A stretch of 64,000 nucleotides of DNA, taken from assembly GCF_921293095.1 (NCBI RefSeq), contig NC_060259.1, positions 28,155,812 through 28,219,811 of the forward strand, read 5' to 3'. Positions 23,400-36,360 of the stretch are shown here, one piece after another; the stretch's first letter is position 1, and each line of letters starts with the position of its first letter. The DNA is from Ischnura elegans. Taxonomy: Eukaryota; Arthropoda; Insecta; Odonata; Coenagrionidae. A program made the translations under genes and the position numbers. The notes below the pieces were generated by a model. The model did no database searches and was not told the DNA's origin. It saw only the letters and a list, made by a program, of their open reading frames with translations.

Positions 23400-24600
23400 A
23401 CCGCACTCCCTTCCCCAAAACCTATTTTACCTCGTGACATGACGCAAGTCCGGAATTTAAGTTGTCTGTACGATGAACTCGTCTGTGCCACCTCCTACAA
23501 CCCCTCCACCTATTTCCTTCTGATCCTTCCCCCTCACTACTTTTCAGTAACAGATATAGAAAAAACTCAAGGGGGAGCGCAAAAGATATTTTGAGCTACA
23601 TATACTTTAATCGTAATGAAGAATAATCAAGTCACATGTAAAGTTTAAGATAGTTTTATTCAAAACGATTATACGCATATACAGGACAGTGCTATCTCAT
23701 GATATAAAAAAGTTACAATTTATGTTCTGAAATATTAGGCGATGCAGGCGGTCCCGCAAGGGGGGGAGCCATATGTATTCGCCACTGCTACTGTTGAATA
23801 TATATTTTTATGTCCGAAATAGTAATTTCTTTGCACCCGATTATGACTGTATAGGAATCGAAACACGTGCTGTGTGAGTGGAATGAAATTAGTGGGCAGT
23901 GCGATATCTTTGCATCAATTCGATATTTTGATCCGCGATATCTCCTCGAAAAAAGTTTGACTTTGCGGCATGTTATATCCTCTTTTCTTATTCATACGTG
24001 ACTCACCGTTTCTGACTTACGAAGTTGAGGCTCCATAGCTTAGTAGGTTCATTACATGTGCGGTTGTTGCGGTGAAATGTGAGAGGGTTTAAATTGGAAT
24101 TAATTATTCTCTTTTTCATTTTATAAACTAATAGAGTATACAAGAGTCAATACTACATTTATAAAAATAATGACTCTATCTACCTTAACACATTTCTTTC
24201 TAAACACATTAAATCACTGAGGTGAAATAAGTAGGGGAAGTGGCAGTGGTTGTATCTTAATTTCCTTGCGGCTAGTTACTGTCAAATATCCGTTGAGTAA
24301 AATCCCAACTGATAGTATCGACAATACTCAATAACTGACCAGATACATTCGTATTTGAAATCATTTTATAGCCCTAGGGTATGGAAATTATTTTAACTAA
24401 CTAAAAAGGGACACGTGGATGTCTACATATTATTGAAAACGATTGTACATCACTAGGAGGTACGGATTACAAGGTCAAGAGTTGATTAGAAAAAAATTAT
24501 TTTTACTTGGCACTTAGCTAACAGGTTATCATTTACGTGCTGATTCAGAAGTCGGAGTTGAATTCCTCCTGTTTCCCAACTAGATTTCGCCTTAACCGGG
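23400..24600. other. Non-coding insertion inside the decayed LINE
   Basis: Separates the two ORF1 pieces of the minus-strand LINE. Apart from a short MITE remnant at about 23744-23790 nothing is recognised. Confidence 0.4.
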
Positions 24601-25325
24601 TAGTAGTAGACAATGTGGCTATTATTTATTTAAATCTAATGCAACACAAACTTTATTCTCTACTACTTCCATATTTTCATCACATTGGCTGGGGATGCCA
24701 TGAATTTCCGTGTTAATACCTAACATGCGTTTCTCAAAGCCATCAGAACGGTTTAGTGCGTAAAAAGTTGCGTCTTAAGCACCACATTTTCACTTTGCAA
24801 TTTGGGTATTTGATCTAAAAATTTCTCTAATATTTTACCCTGCGATTCAATTAACTTTAACCTATCTTCCAAATTATCGTATGGCTTATGAATAGTGTTC
24901 CCTAGTTTTTTGATCCGTTATCTTTAGTTATTTTATAACCTCTACGAAAAAATAAAATATTTCCTGAAGGGATTTACCTTCCGATTTACTTCTATCCATC
25001 CGGGATGTCTTTCGTAAATTTTGGCAGTCCACACATTTCCAGGATTACCCTCTTGATTCAATCCCATCGATGTCAGCGACTCCTGTAGAGAAAATCCATG
25101 GAAGGTTTTACGGCAGGTATCGCCATTGATGGAAGTTGTATTCCGTGTAGATGTGTTACACTTTGCACACGAACTAATGCCAGAGAGATGTTGTAGGCCT
25201 GGCGGATATAACTCCTGTAAGCTCGATTTAGCACACTTTTCTTTACACAAATAAGGCTTCCACTCAATGAAGGCAACTATTTTCACACATTTAGCCGGAA
25301 AATAAATGGCTCGCAACCGGCGATG
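24600..25325 (-). mobile_element. LINE ORF1 N-terminal piece (PHD-like finger, coiled coil, EIHGIP motif)
   Basis: Minus-strand frames show SSCAKCNTSTR ... NGDTCRKTFHGFSL, a decayed PHD-type zinc finger, then a charged helix with LEDRLKLIESQGKILEKFL, LQSENVVLKTQL, and LRNACSNTEIHGIPSQ, the motif found in ORF1 of insect CR1/Jockey-like LINEs. Stops and shifts separate them. It lies upstream of, and in line with, the ORF1 C-terminus at 22740-22935. Confidence 0.65.
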
Positions 25326-25442
25326 CATAGCGTTGAGTCAACCACACGGAGTGAGAACACATCCATACCCGACGGGAGCGGAACACGAACTGACTGTAGC
25401 CAATCTTAGCACCGGACCTCGTTGCACTCACTGCCCTTTACT

Positions 25443-26095
25443 TTACATTTACATATTATCCCGCAAGCCGCCTACAAAGGCGTGCGGCAGGGGGTGTTAG
25501 AACACCAGCCGTTTACATATGAAAGAAAATGCTCTAACGAAATAACGACTAGCATTTTTTGAAGTCCTTTATGGTTCGGGGGAAAGACGAATGCACACAT
25601 CTATCCGTTCGGCAAAATATCTCTGTTAATATATTGCTTCTGTCGGACCTGGAAATATAGAGGGGGTCTAATATTATGTTCTCAATTTCACTCTTAAAGA
25701 TATCTATTCTCAATTGTTCAAACAATCTTAGCCTAGCGCGCAGCCACCGAGTCTCCGGTGGCTAATTCGCTGGGTTACGCAGTCGGTACGCCCGTAGCAG
25801 TTCTATTACGAATCGCGCAGCTTTTATTTGTACTTTGTTCAGCTCACGGATTATGTCTTTCTGCACCGCATCCCTTATGCTTGCTGCATATTCAAGGTGT
25901 GGACAGGAAGAGCGTAAAATAGCACCTCTCTTTCAGTTTTTATCCGAAAATCTTCCCACCATACGTTCCACGAATCATAACTTCTTCAGGGCTCTGCCAG
26001 AAATATTCCTTATGTGTTCCCCACGATTGATGGTAAGTTATCATAACTCCCAGGTACTTCACTTCGTCCCTTGCTTTAATGTCAATACCACAGTT
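25443..26095 (-). mobile_element. CR1/Jockey-type LINE fragment, copy 2
   Basis: Minus-strand reading recovers KARDEVKYLGV, SGRALKKL.FVERMVGRFSD, PHLEYAAS, LNKVQIKAARFV and the 3' end with CACCCCCTGCCGCACGCC. Collinear with 61156-62290. 5' truncated, several stops. Confidence 0.8.
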
Positions 26096-26099
26096 TAAT

Positions 26100-27570
26100 C
26101 AAACGAAGGGGCACCGTGAAGTTTTCAGACACGGAAATGAACCTTTGATTACCGGAGTAACTAAAAAAGTCGAACGTAATTAATTCCGTTACACAGAATG
26201 AAGCAAGTCATATCAATATTAATTCGAGGATGTAGAATCTCACCTGGTTAAGAAGCTCGGCTGCACAAATATAGTGGTACCAAAATGACAATCAGCGAAA
26301 TGGAAAATAGAGGCAGGTCTCATCAGATGTCAAATGTTTCAAAACCTTGGTAATCAATCACCTCCTCGGATGCCAGTGAAATTAACCCTCCACCACTTGC
26401 CCGTTATCCTATATTTATCCAATGAGCAGTGTTAATAAAAAGTGCTGATAAAAAGAAACTGGGCTCATGGCTGTTACTTTTTAAAAGGTATTCATTTACG
26501 GGTATAAATTACTGATTTTAAAAGTAATCAGTAAAATTATATTTACTTCTTGTAAAATTGTCCACTCTAAAGAAAACTTGGCAATTAATGTCGAATATCG
26601 GAGTGAAAATATGTAATACTAGAGTCATAAATAGCTAAAGTTGCACTACCGCTAAGTAAATAAATAAATAGCTACACTCGCGACACGTACAATGATATCT
26701 ATTGTAACACCACGAATGGGTACACAATACGACACAAGTGGTGTCGTATTTTGTACCCATTTGTGTTGTTGGCTACAACATAAGCGTGGCTGAACCTAAG
26801 CAATGAAATTATGACACTCAAGGATTAGAAGTTATACGTAGGCCTAGGCAAATCAGTGAAATCTGCAATGCTAGCGTCGATTAGGAGCAATTAACGATTA
26901 CATCGATACTACCGATTCCTCTTCCAACGTAAGTAACTTGCATTTCGTAAAAAGTAGTTGCTACAAATACAAATTACTGCAAAAGTAATCGTTTCAAGAA
27001 ATCCGATGAGTTTTACTCGATTACCAACCAAAAACTCCGATGAGGTACACTTTGGTAATTATTCCATATTGGGTTATTCACTGCATAGATGAGTCATCAA
27101 ATGAGATGAGACACGTTTTGCTCTGCCGTTCCAAGTACTCCAATACACACAATTATAGCGGTGAAGCACCACAAAGAACTCTGTTAACATTAAATAGATT
27201 AGCTTAAAGCCATAGGTAGCACGCTGAATTATTTTTGAATGCGGACGTGGAGATTCACACACGACATACTAACCTCTCGCACGCAACGGGCTGATTTTTG
27301 ATAATGATTTTTCGGATGACGACATTCGCACTGCGAATTGTCAAGTGGAAGAATGCTTGTGCCTTCATCCGTAAGGGCCCAAAAATTACAGAATATTGAA
27401 TTCAATCTCAATAAATGCAGATATTTTTCAGAAATCCACCTTTTTCAACAAAGTTCCATGACAGATTATTAACAAAATGATTTTTTAACGATAAAGATAT
27501 TTTAATTTTCTCTATTTCAAAGGAAATAATTCTTTATGTAAAAACATTATTCCGTTATCCGAAATGTCAC
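26100..27570. other. Non-coding sequence
   Basis: AT-rich. Apart from the hairpin at 26715-26762 and an (AAAT)n run near 26658, nothing is supported. Short frames at 27074-27411 show no conserved motif. Confidence 0.4.
26715..26762. repeat. Near-perfect 21 bp hairpin
   Basis: AATGGGTACACAATACGACAC and its reverse complement, one mismatch, with a 5-base loop (26736-26740). Weaker pairing continues outward (GTAACACCACG / GTTGTTGGCTAC). Possibly a foldback MITE; no target duplication seen. Confidence 0.6.
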
Positions 27571-27574
27571 ATTC

Positions 27575-27890
27575 GGGGACTTTCCTAGCCCTTCTTTCCT
27601 TCCACCTGTCCTTCTAAGATTGTTTTCATCAAATTATCATGGCTCATATTATTGCCAACTCAATTTTCCGTCATATTCTGAGGATTTTAGAATATTTCTC
27701 TTTCCTCCCACTTATCTTGGCACTTCCTCATTATACTTACTCAGTCGATCCATTTCATATTGATCATTCGTCTTTAGCACCTATTCGCTTCATCAACTTT
27801 ATCTTTATCATTCCCCGGTAGCACCACATTTCGAATGCATCCACTCTTGACTTCTCTGCTGTTGTCAACGTCCAAGTCTCACAACACGCC
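27575..27890 (-). mobile_element. RTE-type LINE 3' fragment
   Basis: Minus-strand CCETWTLTTAEKSRVDAFEM ... WCYRGMIKIKLMKRIG aligns with the GSEAW ... RRIMKIKW part of the RTE copy at 16.2-18 kb. It includes a small internal repeat of the KWID-type segment. Confidence 0.75.
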
Positions 27891-28169
27891 ATAACGGCAC
27901 GAATTTGAAATATTTCACGATTATTATCAATCAGCGATTGATAAATAGAATAGAGTAATTTACGATTTTTATTGATAATAGGAATTTCTATTAACGCCGT
28001 CATATACGTAGCCAAGCCACAAAATTTCCAATACACTCGCGAATAATCGTAAGATGGCCCTATACATTGCACAGAAAATGTTATTTGGTTTAAATTAGGA
28101 TTCATTTGGTTATCGCGCGATTACTTCTCGGAAAGTTTTTCATTCTTCCCTCATACGTAGAATGTAAGT

Positions 28170-28390
28170 ACTATCGTTTTTCAAAGTATGTTGACACCCA
28201 GTAGTCCTACTTAACTGATGGCGCCGGGTCGGTGAAAACTTGAGAGGTTGGCACATAGAGCGACCTGCATCCCTCACTCGTAAGCAACCTAACGCGGCCT
28301 AGCCACCGAAGCTGGAGTCAAACTCCATTAGCATAAGCCCAATAAGAATTAAGATTAGCGGATGGAATGTACTGAGGTAACCCACGTCCA
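28170..28390 (-). repeat. tRNA-derived SINE-like unit, copy 2
   Basis: Aligns with 22905-23116 (GACACCCAGTAGTCC, GCGCCGGGTCGGTGA, then GGAGTCAAACTCC at 28314-28326 as the B box read on the minus strand). Confidence 0.55.
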
Positions 28391-29104
28391 CACTCACGTT
28401 GGGCCGTCGCAGTGTTTTCTTTCGGGCTCCGTGGCGAGGTTTTGCCCATCTTTAGATTCAGATTTGGACTCACCGTTTGTCTCTTCCTACTACGTGGCTC
28501 CGTCGCCGATTACGTCTATACTGGGCGCGGTTATTACAGAAAAGTTCTGGGAGTATAGCTGAGCTCATCAGAGGCTCCGAAGTCTTGTACTGCAAAAGGT
28601 TTTCGGTCTGGTTATTCTTCTGTTAACTTGAGTCGCGTTGAGAACTCGGAGCTGACAGCTGTTTTTGAGTCCTAGTTTATAACTGATTATTTATACGGAT
28701 ATCAGTACTCCTTTTTAAAACCTTATTTAGGCTTTATATGACAGTTGTTACAGTTTTTATAAGGTGTTGAAGTGGGCGTGGAATGCGGATACGCTGTTGT
28801 GAATACATTGTTGATGACTTAGTTTAATGTAAGTAATACTATCGTATTATGGACGGGCTCTAGGGACCCTTTAACTATAAATGAAATACGGGAAGGACAG
28901 GCACGGGAATACGTCATAAGAAAACATATGAAGCGAAAATAAAATGTTTGTGTGAAATATTATAATTGTCATAACTAGATGATTCAGGAGGCTTCAATAA
29001 ACTTGAGAAGCCACCTGCCAAAAATTTGCCCTGAATCCCTTCACGGAGGGATTTCGATTTAATCTATCCTTTTACCTTATTACTGAGAAAATGTTTTATA
29101 TATA

Positions 29105-29735
29105 CACGGCTTCCGGAAACACAGCTCGCGCTCTTTCTTCACGATGTCCTTCAATCTGTCCAATCGAAAAGACATGATTACACTTTATTCTTAGATTTAA
29201 AGGAAGCATTTGACACGGTACCTCACAATTAACTCATATACTATTTACAGTCATGCGGATTAGATGAAACAGTGGTAAACTGGATACGCGACTTTCTGAG
29301 TAATCGTAAGTAACAAGCAGTTCAATACGGAATTAGCTCTGATGTAGTTGAAGTGACATAAGGTGCCCCACAAAAAAGCGTAATGGGCCTCGTTTTGTTC
29401 ATTAGGCATGTACATAAATTACCTACGCCCAAGCATTAGCCGTAAAATACGCTTATTTGCTAACGACGCCGTCATCTATCGCGAAATTAGTTATCACTTT
29501 GGCAATGAAATTCTATAATCGAATTTAATAAACGTTCATTTGTGAACCCATGAGTGGGGACTCGAGCTTAATTTGAGCAAATTCATGTCGGTGCATATTT
29601 TGCAGAGTTCGTCCAACTATAACCATGCTAATGCTGTGGATGGCATTAACATAAAGGCTGCAGAGGAAGTGAAGATATTAGTAATCACTCTGGCTTTTAA
29701 ATTCCATCAACGAATTTTAACAACGTCCATGTGTG
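29105..29735 (+). mobile_element. CR1/Jockey-type LINE fragment, copy 3a (RT core)
   Basis: Reads DYTLFLDLKEAFDTVPHN, VVNWIRDFLSNRK, then a decayed GAPQKSVMGLVLF (compare GVPQGSILGPLLF), KIRLFANDAVIY-like FANDA in place of FADD, and LSKFMSVHILQSSSNYNHAN, NAVDGINIKAAEEVK. Stops interrupt. It ends where the sequence restarts an overlapping copy interrupted by a MITE. Confidence 0.8.
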
Positions 29736-29743
29736 GAGCCAAG

Positions 29744-30051
29744 CAGTGGCGCAGCGAGGGGGGATTTTGGGGGATAAATCCCCCCCCCCAGAGCTCAGAG
29801 AAATTTTTAATTTTAATACACTTTACTTAATTGGATCGACATTATTAATAGAATATTCTAAGGAACAATAAAATATCCCTCAGAAAGCCGTAAAACTCAC
29901 CATTTTGAACTGTTTCTCTTGAAATTCCGCAATTAATTCATCTCACACCTACCGCTTATCCTGTCGGGTTGTCCATACCCCCAAACACCCCGGTATTAGT
30001 TGCACCAACCCCCCCCCCCCCCCCCAACCTTAATTCCTAGCTGCGCCCCTG
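29744..30051. mobile_element. hAT-type MITE, family A, copy 4 (nested in LINE)
   Basis: Perfect 8 bp target duplication GAGCCAAG at 29736-29743 and 30052-30059. It lies inside LINE sequence (the FICGAKS-type segment), so it inserted after the LINE. Confidence 0.95.
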
Positions 30052-31016
30052 GAGCCAAGATAGAGGATTCGAACTTAATCTGATCAAATGCACGACGGTG
30101 ATTTTTTTGCTCGGGTCGCCCTACTATATCCATGTATTTTCTGTGGCTGTTTTTAACATTATAGCGACAGATGAAGTAAGGTATCTGGGAGTTACCATAA
30201 CCTCGACCCTATCCTGGGAAACGCATATAATGGCCTGTTTACCCGATACATTACCACGTAAGAGTTAATGTCTGTTTCCATGAATGATTTTTGTGGATCG
30301 GTACGGAACACGTATGAATGCATGAACCAAATTAGAACAGGTTCTATTTTCTGTGCATGCATTCGCACAAGTTGGGTGGTTACACGGTGCATTTTGGCGT
30401 TTATCCTCGCGTTCATACATTTAGACCCGTACGTGTTAATGTACCTTGTAAACAGGCCTTAAGAAATATTTTTGTCAGAGCCCTGAAGAAGCTCGGATTA
30501 GTGGGTGGATTTTCAGATGAGAAAGTAAACGAAAGGTGCTTTTTCACACTCGCCAGGCCACACCTTGAATATGCAGCGAGAGTATGGGATCCGGTACAGA
30601 AAGACTTAATTCGTTAAATAAATAAAATACAAAGGAAAGCTGCACGATTCGTAATAAACCCGCTTCGGGCGTACTAAAAGTGTTACAAAGATGTTAAACG
30701 AATTAGGTAGGGAACCGCTGTAGATTCGGAGGCTACGTATTAGACTTGGAATGCTTGAGCAATTGACAATGTATATCTTTCGAAGCGAAAACGGAGAACA
30801 TAATATCAGAGCCCCACCACATTCCCACGTCTGACAGAAAAGATAAATTGAGAGAGGTATTTTGCCGAAAGGATAAGTATGGGAATTAGTTTTTCCCCGT
30901 CGACAATAAAGGACTTTACCAAATGCTGGGCGTAATTTCGTTAGAGCATATCCTTTTTATTTTTCAATTGCAGGTGACCTGACACCCCTGCCACACGCCT
31001 ATTGAGTCGGCTTGCT
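30052..31016 (+). mobile_element. CR1/Jockey-type LINE fragment, copy 3b (C-terminus and 3' end)
   Basis: Restarts at the segment already present at 29540-29700 (GGATTCGAACTTAATCTGA versus GGACTCGAGCTTAATTTGA), then continues to VRALKKLGLVGGFSDEKV, RPHLEYAARVWDPVQKDLIR, INKIQRKAARFV and the 3' end with CACCCCTGCCACACGCC. Interrupted by a Harbinger-like MITE. The overlap with copy 3a is about 150 bp. Confidence 0.8.
30231..30459. mobile_element. PIF/Harbinger-like MITE (nested in LINE)
   Basis: Inverted ends TGGCCTGTTTAC and GTAAACAGGCCT with similarity of the arms for about 45 bp. TAA at 30228-30230 and 30460-30462 is a 3 bp target duplication. Comparison with the LINE copy at 61.7 kb shows uninterrupted LINE sequence at the target, confirming the insertion. 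Confidence 0.85.
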
Positions 31017-31925
31017 AACAGAACTAATCCATACGTTAACGCACCGTCTAAATAACGCCCAGATGACGAGTAACGATTAATTAATGATAAAATGCGTTAG
31101 TGTTAAAATTTTTACAAATGCGCTCATAAATATATTGTGTGCTTTCGAGTTAATACTTTTCTTTACGCTGACAAGAGCGCATGTAATCTTCCTTTTTCAT
31201 TCCGTTAGAATTTTTCACCTGCCCTCTTGTCGAGAATCAGAAATATTGAAACTTTTACTTTGCGGTGTCCGAAGTAGATGATATTAGTTCTAAAGAATTT
31301 CACAGTACAGAGGATAATAATGGTTGCCGAAGAGATGAAACTTGAGTAAAATAACGTCATATGCTATGCACTGAGAACAATGATAGTAAAACTACATAGT
31401 AGTAGTGATTCTGTTTGATTAAAATTAGCTTTTCAATCATTATTTGTCCGTAGAAAACTGAAATATTAGTTTGTTGCTGGTTTTTATGGAAAAAATGAAA
31501 AGGGGCTCCTTTGTTTAAAGCTGATACAATAATATAAATCTGTATCATTCGAATAATTTCATTGGGAATCGGTAAGTACTAGTCATTGCCCAGGAAAATT
31601 ACTGGAACATTGTTGGAGCATTGCCACATGGCAAAATTGATTCGAGTTCTTTGTATACCGCCAATGAATAAATTCAGATTAATTTTATAGTGTCCGTGAG
31701 CGATAAATCTTGCGAAGAAAGGAAGTTAGCACCCAAGGAACGTAAATTACATGTTTAACGATAGTTTCATTTGAAATCACGGCCGAAACTCCTCTTCCAT
31801 TACTATTATGTTTCGTAAAAATTTATGGAAGGTAGCTTACATGCTTGTGATAAGCCAACTCTGCCAAACACTTTTTCAGTTTGCTGCCTGTATAACTGTT
31901 TCTTTTTTTATAAGTATACCGGGAC

Positions 31926-32185
31926 TAGCCACGGTGGTAACTTTACGAGAGCCACCCACAATGCAAAAATTGTGCTAAAATCCACTGAGGAAAAAACTCA
32001 TTCGGGGGCATCCGGGTTCGAATCCTGGCGAATGATTCTTTTCTCCGTGAATTTTTCGCACAATGCTGGCTGGATATTATGCTGAGTTAGCATTTGACAT
32101 CGGGATACATGTCTCACTCCCTTAGGCGCTAATTTAACTAAACCTTCAAAGGGCATCGGAAAAAATGTCACATGAAACATAAATA
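31926..32185 (+). repeat. SINE-like unit with tRNA-type promoter boxes
   Basis: TAGCCACGGTGG (31926-31937) resembles an A box and GGGTTCGAATCC (32014-32025) is a consensus B box. The spacing of about 75 bp is longer than in a tRNA. No second copy is in the window and the 3' limit is uncertain. Confidence 0.4.
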
Positions 32186-33779
32186 AGCAAAGGAGCTAAT
32201 TAAGTGTAGAAATAGTCTCTTGCGTACGGAAAGCTAGTACGTGATTCGATTCAGTGAATGAGGCTAATCATTAATGACATGAGTTACAGGATAAGACCGT
32301 GCGTTTTACTAATTTCTATTCATATACTTCACCACTGAAGTTGAAATGTTTAAAAAATTATAATATATTTATTCAATCTTTAGCATTTCATACTTTCATT
32401 TCATAATTTTTTCGCAGATGGAGTTTCCACGCTTATCTTTTACGTGTCCGTACTCGATACTAAAGCCTTTAGGTAGGTGAAAAATAAGAGAACCGAATAT
32501 TATTATCATATTATTCTCAAAGTTCCTCTCATTTTATAGACCCTTCACTTTCCCCTTGACTTGTAGGCACAACAGAGCCATATTTTTCGGATGTAAATGT
32601 AAAATAATGCTTCGTTGGTTTACTACTCCACCCTCCTTATTTCCTGAAAGGTTTTTATTTCCTTATTTTTTTTCAACATTCAATCAAAATATGCCACTTT
32701 CGTCTGTCAACTATACATTTACTCAGTATCATACAAGCCAATTCTTACGAATATTACATCTTTGGGGGTATCCATTAACCGTTTCGACACAGTGGTGTTG
32801 TTTCCTTAGCATGACTTGGACTGACAAGGGTGAGCCCCAAGGGTCTCTTCCGTCCCCTCTGTACGGACCATTTTTGCAGGACATTGGTTAAGAAGGGTCT
32901 CACGGATAATCTCTCTCTCGGCGCCAACCTTTTCGAACTTTTCCTAGCGGGGACTCCGCATTATCTCGGACTCAAAGTATAGTTGGTCTTCCTCCTTTCC
33001 GGGTTGATAGCCCTAGCATCGGAATTGGTTCCGGGTCAACTCATGATTATTTTTTGTGAATTAGCTACATGGATAATTGTTGTTTGCCCGTACGTTGCAG
33101 ACTACGAATTCAATTCCTCGGTTTTTTTCTGTGCATTCTCAACTTTTGAACGGAGCTATACCCTCCTAATTAACGGATTAAATGCAACAACAATTTCTAT
33201 GTTGATGTTTATATTGAAATCGAGATATAAATTAATATTTATGGTAAAATTTCATTTAAAAATTGTAAGCGCTCCTTAAAAGACAAAGAATTCAATTATT
33301 AGTTCATATTTTTTTTAGAATGGAACAAATGCTTATTTCTAAAAATGACTGAATGGTCGCTATCCCTTACCACAAAAAGGGGTAATAGAAATATATATAA
33401 AAAGGTGAGCTCTACGGCCTCAAGGTCAAACGGGGAAAGAAACACTCCAATGGCCGTAAAAAGGGACCTCGTCACAGGTATAAACAAAACACTGTGGTAT
33501 GCTGGAACGGGAAAATTCGCGATAATTCGGGGCAATAGAAGACGAAGTTTCCGGGTACCTACTCCCGGATTTCGAAGGCACGGCCTATGTCCCCGCTTTG
33601 TTGGGTCCCGATAAGACTTCGCGAAGCTGCGACCGGCATAAAAGGGCAACGAAACGGATATTTGCGGAATTTGTTCGCCTGCGTAGGAAAACATGAGACG
33701 AAAAAAACCTTGTTTTCCGTGTCAAAAACCGTCCGGGCGAATATTTACTTTGTTAGTAGCGAAAGGTAATTGATTGATT

Positions 33780-33960
33780 AGATGTGGCGTTTATGAGGGG
33801 CGAGGGGGTCAAGCGGATTCTCACCCAATCTCACGTGGGGTACCAGGGGGTCCTTGCAAGTATCACGTAATTTTTTTCATAAAAAATGATAAAACATTGT
33901 TTTTTAATAAATATAACGAATAAAGGTTAGATTAACGTATTTACACTGCAAATACGCATT
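33780..33960 (+). repeat. Dispersed repeat pair, member 1
   Basis: GGGGTCAAGCGGATTCTCACC, then CAATCTCACGTGGGG and TATCACGTAATTTTTTTC align with 59060-59150, then AATAAATATAACGAA with AATAAATACAACACAA at 59441. Confidence 0.55.
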
Positions 33961-35484
33961 CAATTCTGTCGCGATAATAACGCATGGTTATGGGTCATGG
34001 TTATGAGTTATTGATTTATCATTTTACCACTAAGATAACCCGTGAAATATAGAAATAAGGTTCACTTGACTGCCACCTTTGTTTCCAGTATCAATTTCAA
34101 CGATGTATGTGAAGAGAGAGGGAAATTTTGATGTAATAATGATTCTGATTATTGATTAAAATGAGCTTCCGTACTAATTTATCCAAAATAAACTTAAAGT
34201 ATTATACAAAATAAAGTTAAATCGTGATCTCGGTGGGACAAAGCAATTTTGAATTCCAATTTGTACAAATCCAATATAGTTAAAGAATCTTGCTCAACTT
34301 GTAATACACTAACATCGTATGGTCAATAACTTCAATGTTTTGAGTTTTATATTTAAAATTTGTTGTCTGCCTATTTTTTAAAACAAAATAGTTGATACGA
34401 TGTAATATTTCCCAAAATGTTGGTTTGCTATGCATTTCTTTGGTACTGCTTATTCTACTAATTCTCTGGTATTGCTATTATAATTATTAAAGTTATATAT
34501 TTCTAAGTCAGTTTACATATTTATACAAATCTTTCACTGCTAAAATCAAGTGGATGTAAAGAATTTCACATTACAGTACTATAATTTAATCTGTTTGCTA
34601 GAGATTTTAATATGCCTACCCTATTCAATATCACTTTAGCAAGCTCCCTAAAAAATAGCCTGTTGTTTAAAATTCAATGAACAAATACGTGAATTTATAG
34701 AGAATTTTTTGGGTGTCCTTCTTTTTAAATAAACGGCCTTAGTTTTAGCATCCATTTCCACGATTTTTAAAGACAGGCGGGTGTAATAGTTTGCGTCATT
34801 CCACCTCTGTTCCAAAAAAGCTTGTCCCGTAGGGTCTCAGATTTTGATGAATTCATGGTTGATAGTTTACAGTTGAAGCTGTAGGTCATACTACTATTAT
34901 ATAGACTACCAGTCTTTGATTGCACGTCCATAGACGTGTATTAAAAGTAAACGGAAAGCCGCACGGGAGAAAAAGTAAACGTTTAAATATTTTCAAAAGA
35001 TATCATTCAGGAGTTGATTAAAATTTAATTTTTGTGATTCTAAGGTAATGAATTAGCCTTCATTCTAAAGAATAAATGCTTGGGCCAATTCTCAGATGGA
35101 TTATTTGAGAAAATTTAATTAACAATGTTTTAAACAGTTAAATATAAAATAATAGGGAAGTGCACTTTATAAATATTTTACTCAGAGTGACTTCCGAAAG
35201 GTCTTAACCGTAAAAGAAGCAATAAATAATGGCTGTACGACAATTTGATAGTTAACTTGTGGGATTTATATGATTTAAGGCAATTTTTTGGAAAAAATTC
35301 GATAACGCATTAAAACCACATTTTAAAAAAGATCTCAGAGTGTTTAGTTTGAGGTTTGATGTAGACCCATACAGATATTAAATCTTAGTCTCTTAGGGAC
35401 AAACGCTTGTTGAATTTACGTGGAGTGACCAATATTTAATAATCTAACCCCCGAATTTAATTTAATTTTTTGCTCTCTCCTTAG

Positions 35485-35580
35485 GTGCAAGCCATCCCCG
35501 GACGTGAGGGGAAGAATGAAGGGTGGAGCAGGAAGAATGAAGAAAACAAGAAGACGATGGCCTCGCGGAACATCCAATGC
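35485..35580 (+). ncRNA. Exon-like GA-rich block 1
   Basis: Follows TTTTTTGCTCTCTCCTTAG and begins GTGCAAGCCATCCCCGGACG, related to the starts of the tandem exons at 36521, 36908, 37267 and 37627. Rich in GAAGAATGAAG. The 3' limit is not defined by a clear donor. Confidence 0.4.
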
Positions 35581-36102
35581 TAATTCCTTTTATGTTATTT
35601 GGAGAGATTTCACTCGAATTTTAATCCACATTTTTGCTTTTTCAATTTCAGAATGAATATTGAAGAATTAGAACACCATTCATCGACTTGAGTTGAAGCC
35701 TGGGAAGAGTGCAGTTTTCATCGGATTGCTGTACTATGCATTGCTGTACATTTTCATCAGGTTTACATCAGGTTATCTTGAACGTGAAATGGTAAATTAG
35801 GGCTGACCTGAACCACGCAACTGGAGTTATGAGAGACTCCTGGTTGAAATTGAATTCTCACTCGATTATCAAAGCACGAGCTCTAGGTAGCAACAGTACA
35901 CGAAAGGTAACGGCTCGAAGGAGCAAGGTTTCGAAACAGCGCTGAAACAAAGGTACCAGAAAGTGCACTTTTCACTTCTTTACTACGAACGAGACCGGTC
36001 CTAGGAGACAAAGAATGCATTCTTGGGCAGGAAATCTATGCGGGTATTTTTGAGTGTGTAGTTTTTTTAAAGGTATTTGGGTGGGTTTTGTACTAACACC
36101 AT

Positions 36103-36200
36103 TTATTGCAGGCGTGAAGAATGAAGAAAGAAGACGTAGTTGAGGCCCCGAAGATTGAAGACATCGCAGGGGGCCTCGAAGAATGAAGAGGGAAGATAAT
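36103..36200 (+). ncRNA. Exon-like GA-rich block with TACTAAC branch site
   Basis: TACTAACACCATTTATTGCAG is a textbook branch point plus acceptor. The block holds GAAGAATGAAGA-type repeats and is followed by GATAATGTGTGTG, a possible donor. No coding frame is conserved. Confidence 0.4.
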
Positions 36201-36299
36201 GTGTGTGTGTATCGGGAATGAGTGGACATTGATAATCCCTCGCCTGAACTGAGTGTTTTTTGTACTTAATTGTAACATGTCTGTAACTCTTTCCCTTCC

Positions 36300-36360
36300 A
36301 GCCATGAAGATTGAAGACGTCAAATTGAGCTCGAAGAACGGCAAGAATCCGATTGCGTGT
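36300..36360 (+). ncRNA. Exon-like GA-rich block
   Basis: Acceptor TAACTCTTTCCCTTCCAG followed by CCATGAAGATTGAAGACG. Donor uncertain (GCGTGTGC). Confidence 0.3.

Larger units (their letters stand above)
31020..35480. other. Largely featureless AT-rich stretch
   Basis: No gene is supported. Frames at 32556-32891, 33299-33694 and 33345-33614 have no recognised motif. Listed separately within it are a SINE-like unit (31926-32185) and one member of a repeat pair (33780-33960). Confidence 0.4.

Noticed and set aside
33299-33694. 131-codon minus-strand frame and an overlapping 89-codon plus-strand frame
   Set aside because: No recognisable motif on either strand, no splice context, isolated in featureless DNA.
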